DNA of 9,093 nt from DASXMX01 sp036794395 (GTDB taxonomy: Bacteria > Planctomycetota > Phycisphaerae > Tepidisphaerales > Tepidisphaeraceae), in the NCBI GenBank assembly GCA_036794395.1, contig DAIRGS010000281.1:1-9093 (forward strand). Reading direction: 5' to 3'. Position 1 is the stretch's first letter. Every line of letters begins with the position of its first letter. Below are positions 5,691 through 9,093 of this stretch, one piece after another. The translations under genes were made by a program, and so were the position numbers. The notes beneath the pieces are model-generated. The model ran no database searches and was not told the origin of the DNA. It saw nothing but the letters and a program-made list of their open reading frames with translations.

Positions 5691-7099
5691 TATGCGACGA
5701 TGTCGTGAACCACGTTTCCGTATACATCGGTAAGTCGGAAATCTCTGCCCGCATATCGATAGGTCAGTTTTTCGTGGTTGAGTCCCAGCAGGTGAAGGAT
5801 AGTTGCGTGAAGGTCGTGGACGTGAACGGGGTTCTCAACCGCGTTCATGCCCAGTTCGTCTGAAGCGCCGTAGGTGAGCCCGCCCTTAACGCCACCGCCG
5901 GCCAGTAGCATTGAGAAGGCGGTGTGGTGGTGATCGCGGCCGAGGGGTGTTCCGGCTTTTACTTCAGCATAGGGCGTTCGCCCGAATTCGCCGCCGAGAA
6001 TCACCAGCGTGTCGTCGAGCATGCCGCGGGATTTGAGATCTGAGATTAAGGCAGCGGCGGCGCGGTCGCCATCGGCGCAGAGTTTCTTGTGGCGATCGTT
6101 GTGATTGGTGTGGGTGTCCCAGGGCTGGTTGTCGTCGCTGGTGTAATAGACGGTGACGAAACGGACGCCATCTTCCACGAGGCGTCGGGCAAGCAGGCAG
6201 GAGCGGGCAAAGACGGACTTGCCGTACATGTCGCGAATGCCTTGGGGTTCGCGGCTGATGTCGAAGGTTTCCATCGCCTGTTTCTGCATCTGGAACGCGG
6301 TCTCCATTGCGCGGATCTGGCCTTCCAGTTCGGGGTCTCCCCCGCGCTGCGCCATGTGCTGGCGATTGAGTTGCGCGAGAAGATCCAACTGTTCGCGTTG
6401 CTGCGACAAATTCAGCTTTGAGTTGTGAATGTTGGCTACCAGCTTGTCCACCCGCATGTCGGAAGTCACCACTGCGGTGCCTTGAAACTCGGCGGGGAGG
6501 AAGCTGTTGCTCCAGAGGGCCGGCCCCACGACGATTTTTGGACTGGGCCGGAGCACCACGTAGCCGGGCAGGTTCTGGTTTGCGGTCCCCAGGCCATAGA
6601 GCGCCCAAGATCCCATTGAAGGGCGGATCGGCTGCACGTTGCCAGTGTGCATCTGGAGAAGCGCGGGCTCGTGATTGGGGACATCCGTATGCATCGAGCG
6701 GATGATGCAGCAATCGTCAATGACCCGCGCCAAGTGCGGCAGACTTTCGGAGACTTCGATTCCGCTTTGCCCGGCTTTGCTGAACTTCAAAGGGGATGGC
6801 ATGAAGCCGCCGGTCTTGCCCTTCTTGTACAGCTTCTGGCTGGGCGTCTGGCCTTCATACTTGGCGAGTGCGGGCTTGGGATCGAACGTATCGATATGTG
6901 ACGGGCCGCCATTCAGGAACAGGAAGATGACGCGTTTAGCACGCGCCGGAAATTGGGGAGATAACACTGCGCCTGAGGCGACGAGCTGGCTGGGATCGAG
7001 AAGGCCCAGCAGGCTGACCATGCCAAATCCGCCGCACATGCGTCCGAGCATTCGCCGGCGGGAGATTTCTGGAGGGGTGGGAGTTGGTTCAATCGACAT
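5690..7099 (-). CDS. DUF1501 family protein with twin-arginine-like signal
   Basis: This protein of 469 residues belongs to the DUF1501 family, which is structurally related to the alkaline phosphatase/sulfatase fold and is abundant in planctomycetes; its reaction is unknown. The N-terminus has SRRRMLGRMCGG (13-24) followed by a short hydrophobic stretch, a twin-arginine-like export signal. Family motifs are FLNGGPSHIDTFDPKP (61-76), LGGEFGRTPY (368-377), GRDHHHTAFSMLLAGGGVKGG (387-407) and HVHDLHATILHLLG (426-439). The ATG at 7099 is chosen because it gives this signal directly. A 59-residue extension open to 7276 is basic, non-conserved-looking and lies inside the upstream gene. The start overlaps the end of the PSCyt2/PSD1 gene by 11 bp, so the two are probably co-transcribed and translationally coupled. 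Such pairs are often linked to polysaccharide breakdown, but no substrate can be inferred here. Confidence 0.92.
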   Translation of the reverse strand: MSIEPTPTPPEISRRRMLGRMCGGFGMVSLLGLLDPSQLVASGAVLSPQFPARAKRVIFLFLNGGPSHIDTFDPKPALAKYEGQTPSQKLYKKGKTGGFMPSPLKFSKAGQSGIEVSESLPHLARVIDDCCIIRSMHTDVPNHEPALLQMHTGNVQPIRPSMGSWALYGLGTANQNLPGYVVLRPSPKIVVGPALWSNSFLPAEFQGTAVVTSDMRVDKLVANIHNSKLNLSQQREQLDLLAQLNRQHMAQRGGDPELEGQIRAMETAFQMQKQAMETFDISREPQGIRDMYGKSVFARSCLLARRLVEDGVRFVTVYYTSDDNQPWDTHTNHNDRHKKLCADGDRAAAALISDLKSRGMLDDTLVILGGEFGRTPYAEVKAGTPLGRDHHHTAFSMLLAGGGVKGGLTYGASDELGMNAVENPVHVHDLHATILHLLGLNHEKLTYRYAGRDFRLTDVYGNVVHDIVA

Positions 7100-8978
7100 A
7101 AAGCATCTCGTCTGAGGCCAGCAGGACCTGCGCGTACTGTTCCCAGCGCGACATGGACGACGTGGTGGCTCGCGAAAGGAAATTCGTTGCCAGTTCGATT
7201 TCTTCAGGCGTCGCTTCGCGGGCGTAGAGCAGGCGGTACGCTTTGGCGACGCGCGAAGCATCTGATTCGGCGGCATCTGAAGTGAGCCGGGAGGCCAGGG
7301 CTTTGGCGCGCCGCATCATGAACGGGCTGTTGAGCATGAACAGCTTTTGCAGTGCGGTTGTCGTGATCGCCCGTCGCTCAGCATGAACGTTGGCGTCGGG
7401 ATAGTCGAACTGCATCAATAGATCATCGAGCTTCAGGCGGCTGACGCGGGCGTAAAGCGTTCGGCGAAGATTGGAGGGATCATCCAGTGACATTGACTTG
7501 CCGCCGCCGATGGCCAGTTCGCCGGTGACGAAGAGCGTGGCATCGCGCCATTGCTCGACGGTTAAGCGTCGCCGGTTGACTCGGCCCGCGATTTCCTCGG
7601 CCGATGTTGAGGCATCCGCGCATTGGCGGTAGGCGGATGACAGGACGATCTCGCGCACCAGCCGTTTGATTGACCAACTGCGGTCGATGAATCGCACAGC
7701 CAAATCATCGAGCAACTCTTGATCGATCGAGGCCATTCCCGAATGTCCGAAATTGCTGGGCGTTGGCACGAGTGGCCGGGCGAAGAAAATGGACCAGACG
7801 CGGTTAACCATAACGCGAGCGGTGAGCGGATTGGTCGGACTGGCAATGGCTTGGGCCAGTTCAAGTCTGCCGCTTCCTTCTTTGAACGCAGGTGGTTCGC
7901 CCGGACTCAAGATCCGAAGGAATCGTCGCGGAGCTTTAGGACCGGGCCGGTCGACATCTCCGCGTGTGAAGACGGGCAGATCCTGGGCCGGCCCATCCTG
8001 TACGATGTGCATGGTGTCGGCAGGCATCTGCTGCTCGGTCATCTTTCCTTCCAGCACCTTCCCGGCGGCGGTCTTGTTGACCATCTGCGTGCTGGCGAAG
8101 ACTCCGGCCAACGCGTAGTAATCGGCTTGGGTGATGGGATCGAATTTGTGATCGTGGCATCGCGCACATGCGACGGTGAGCCCCAGAAATGTGCGGGTGA
8201 CGGTGTCAACGCGGTCTTCCCATTCACTGGCCTGAACGTCGAGGCGATTGCGGTTGTAATATTTTGGGCCAAGGCCGATGAAACCGAGTGCGGCCTGGTC
8301 TTCGGGGGAGGCTTGGGGCGATTTGTCCGCCGCGAGTTGATCGGTCACGAATTGGTCGTACGGCAGATCGCGGTTGAAGGCGTTTACGACCCAGGCGCGA
8401 TATCGCCAGGCGTTGGGATAGAAGAACTGAGTATCGTTGCCGACCTGATGGGCCTGATCCTCGGCGTAGCGAGCCAGGGGCAGCCACATACTTGCCATTC
8501 GTTCGCCGAACGCGGTTGAGGCGAGCAATCGATCAACCATATTTTCGTACGCATGAGCGGTTTGATCGGACAGAAAAGATTCGACTTCTTCAGGCGTTGG
8601 CGGGAGGCCGGAGAGGTCGAACGTTGCACGCCGGATCAATACGCGGGGATCAGCTTGGGCCGAGGGCTGTATGCCGCGTTGCTCCATCCGACTCAGCACG
8701 ATGTAATCCATTGGCTGTCGGGGCCACGCCACCTGCTTAACCGAAGCGGCTGGCTTGGGAGCGGGCAAACGAAACGACCAGAAATTCTGTGCTTTGGGCC
8801 AATCGATGGAGACATCGCTGGTTGCCGGTAGCGGCGGCGATGACTCGGCCGCCCAAAGCGGCACCGGGGCGGCCAGCGATATCGCGCCGCCAATTGCAAT
8901 TGCGAGTTTTCCCAGTGCTGTACAACGCATGATACCGCGGCGACTCCATTTCCGACCGCTCGGATGTGCACTACCCAT
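7089..8978 (-). CDS. PSCyt2/PSD1 (DUF1549-DUF1553) protein with CxxCH motif
   Basis: This 629-residue exported protein combines DUF1549 (PSCyt2, about 88-300) and DUF1553 (PSD1, about 365-620), a pairing characteristic of planctomycetes. DUF1549 shows IRRATFDLSGLPPTPEEV (115-132), LLASTAFGER (151-160), PNAWRYRAWVVNAFNRDLPY (188-207) and CARCHDHKFDPI (271-282). The CxxCH at 271-275 is a potential haem c site. DUF1553 shows NPLTARVMVNRVWSIFF (383-399) and RRRLTVEQWRDA (469-480). The N-terminal cytochrome domain (PSCyt1) found in many longer homologues is absent. The N-terminus SRRGIMR (12-18), followed by a hydrophobic stretch ending near A44, resembles a twin-arginine signal and favours the ATG at 8978. 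ATG 8930 would give a plain Sec-like signal with GGAG 13 nt upstream. The enzymatic role is unknown. It overlaps the DUF1501 gene by 11 bp and probably acts with it. Confidence 0.92.
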   Translation of the reverse strand: MGSAHPSGRKWSRRGIMRCTALGKLAIAIGGAISLAAPVPLWAAESSPPLPATSDVSIDWPKAQNFWSFRLPAPKPAASVKQVAWPRQPMDYIVLSRMEQRGIQPSAQADPRVLIRRATFDLSGLPPTPEEVESFLSDQTAHAYENMVDRLLASTAFGERMASMWLPLARYAEDQAHQVGNDTQFFYPNAWRYRAWVVNAFNRDLPYDQFVTDQLAADKSPQASPEDQAALGFIGLGPKYYNRNRLDVQASEWEDRVDTVTRTFLGLTVACARCHDHKFDPITQADYYALAGVFASTQMVNKTAAGKVLEGKMTEQQMPADTMHIVQDGPAQDLPVFTRGDVDRPGPKAPRRFLRILSPGEPPAFKEGSGRLELAQAIASPTNPLTARVMVNRVWSIFFARPLVPTPSNFGHSGMASIDQELLDDLAVRFIDRSWSIKRLVREIVLSSAYRQCADASTSAEEIAGRVNRRRLTVEQWRDATLFVTGELAIGGGKSMSLDDPSNLRRTLYARVSRLKLDDLLMQFDYPDANVHAERRAITTTALQKLFMLNSPFMMRRAKALASRLTSDAAESDASRVAKAYRLLYAREATPEEIELATNFLSRATTSSMSRWEQYAQVLLASDEMLYVD

Positions 8979-9008
8979 CTGAGTCTACCGCGCTTTGGGA
9001 AGGCCGTT

Positions 9009-9031
9009 AATCGAAACTGTCACTTTCGATT
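9009..9031. repeat. perfect inverted repeat upstream of the PSCyt2/PSD1 gene
   Basis: AATCGAAA (9009-9016) and TTTCGATT (9024-9031) are exact reverse complements separated by 7 bp (CTGTCAC). The dyad lies 31-53 bp before the ATG at 8978, where a regulator could bind. It could also be a small RNA hairpin, but no T run follows on either strand, so a terminator is unlikely. No convincing -35/-10 pair was found next to it. Confidence 0.5.
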
Positions 9032-9070
9032 CGCGATTCCAGGGCAATCGCATATGCGCTCAGCGGGAGT

Positions 9071-9093
9071 GCGAGGCTCCTGCCGAGCCGCGT
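9071..9093. repeat. GC-rich hairpin repeat, possibly a dispersed planctomycete element
   Basis: GCGAGGCTC (9071-9079), loop CTGCC (9080-9084) and GAGCCGCGT (9085-9093) fold into a stem of five pairs, one A-G mismatch and further outer pairs, reaching the window edge. The core GAGGCTCCTGCCGAGCC resembles short intergenic hairpin repeats that I recall being common in planctomycete genomes. Copy number cannot be judged here, because only one copy is present and it runs into the edge. Confidence 0.4.

Noticed and set aside
7100..7276. A 59-residue N-terminal extension of the DUF1501 protein
   Set aside because: The extension is basic and low in family resemblance, lies wholly inside the upstream gene, and would bury the twin-arginine-like signal that starts naturally at ATG 7099.
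7719..8519. A 266-codon plus-strand frame inside the PSCyt2/PSD1 gene, and a similar 209-codon frame at 687-1316 opposite the HD gene
   Set aside because: Both are antisense to well-supported genes with clear motifs and show no domain or start signal of their own.

Overview
This window most likely comes from a planctomycete (Planctomycetota) chromosome. The best evidence is the minus-strand pair at 5690-8978: a PSCyt2/PSD1 (DUF1549/DUF1553) protein with a CxxCH motif, followed by a DUF1501 protein. This arrangement is hugely expanded in planctomycetes and some relatives. High GC, a CdsA with a non-canonical signature and a hairpin repeat at the right edge fit the same picture. The phylum is inferred from gene content; I could not run a search.

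Layout. (1) 90-1388, minus strand: an HD-domain phosphohydrolase of the SAMHD1/dGTPase-like group. (2) 1389-1631: a divergent intergenic region that is the most interesting part of the window. It holds a strong sigma70-type promoter, a 19-residue leader ORF with two runs of three isoleucine codons (MFAAAIIIRPIIIASENRG), mutually exclusive RNA helices, and an intrinsic terminator ahead of the next gene. (3) 1632-5641, plus strand: cimA (citramalate synthase, the entry to threonine-independent isoleucine synthesis), a small antitoxin-like gene, a VapC-type PIN toxin gene, uppS (undecaprenyl diphosphate synthase) and cdsA (CDP-diacylglycerol synthase). The first four genes overlap or abut; cdsA follows after 69 bp. 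(4) 5690-8978, minus strand: the PSCyt2/PSD1 gene and the DUF1501 gene, overlapping by 11 bp, both with twin-arginine-like N-termini. (5) 8979-9093: a perfect 8-bp inverted repeat and a GC-rich hairpin repeat at the very edge.

Main interpretation. The cimA leader has every part of a classical ribosome-mediated attenuator. Leader codons match the pathway end product (Ile). A protector helix (1497-1504 with 1536-1543) competes with an antiterminator (1530-1538 with 1565-1573), which in turn competes with a terminator (1566-1572 with 1579-1585, then six T). The leader stop codon lies inside the antiterminator arm. The promoter is so close to the leader ATG that the transcript may be leaderless. 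Because no convincing terminator is visible between cimA and the end of cdsA, isoleucine supply may also affect expression of the toxin-antitoxin pair and the cell-envelope lipid genes downstream.
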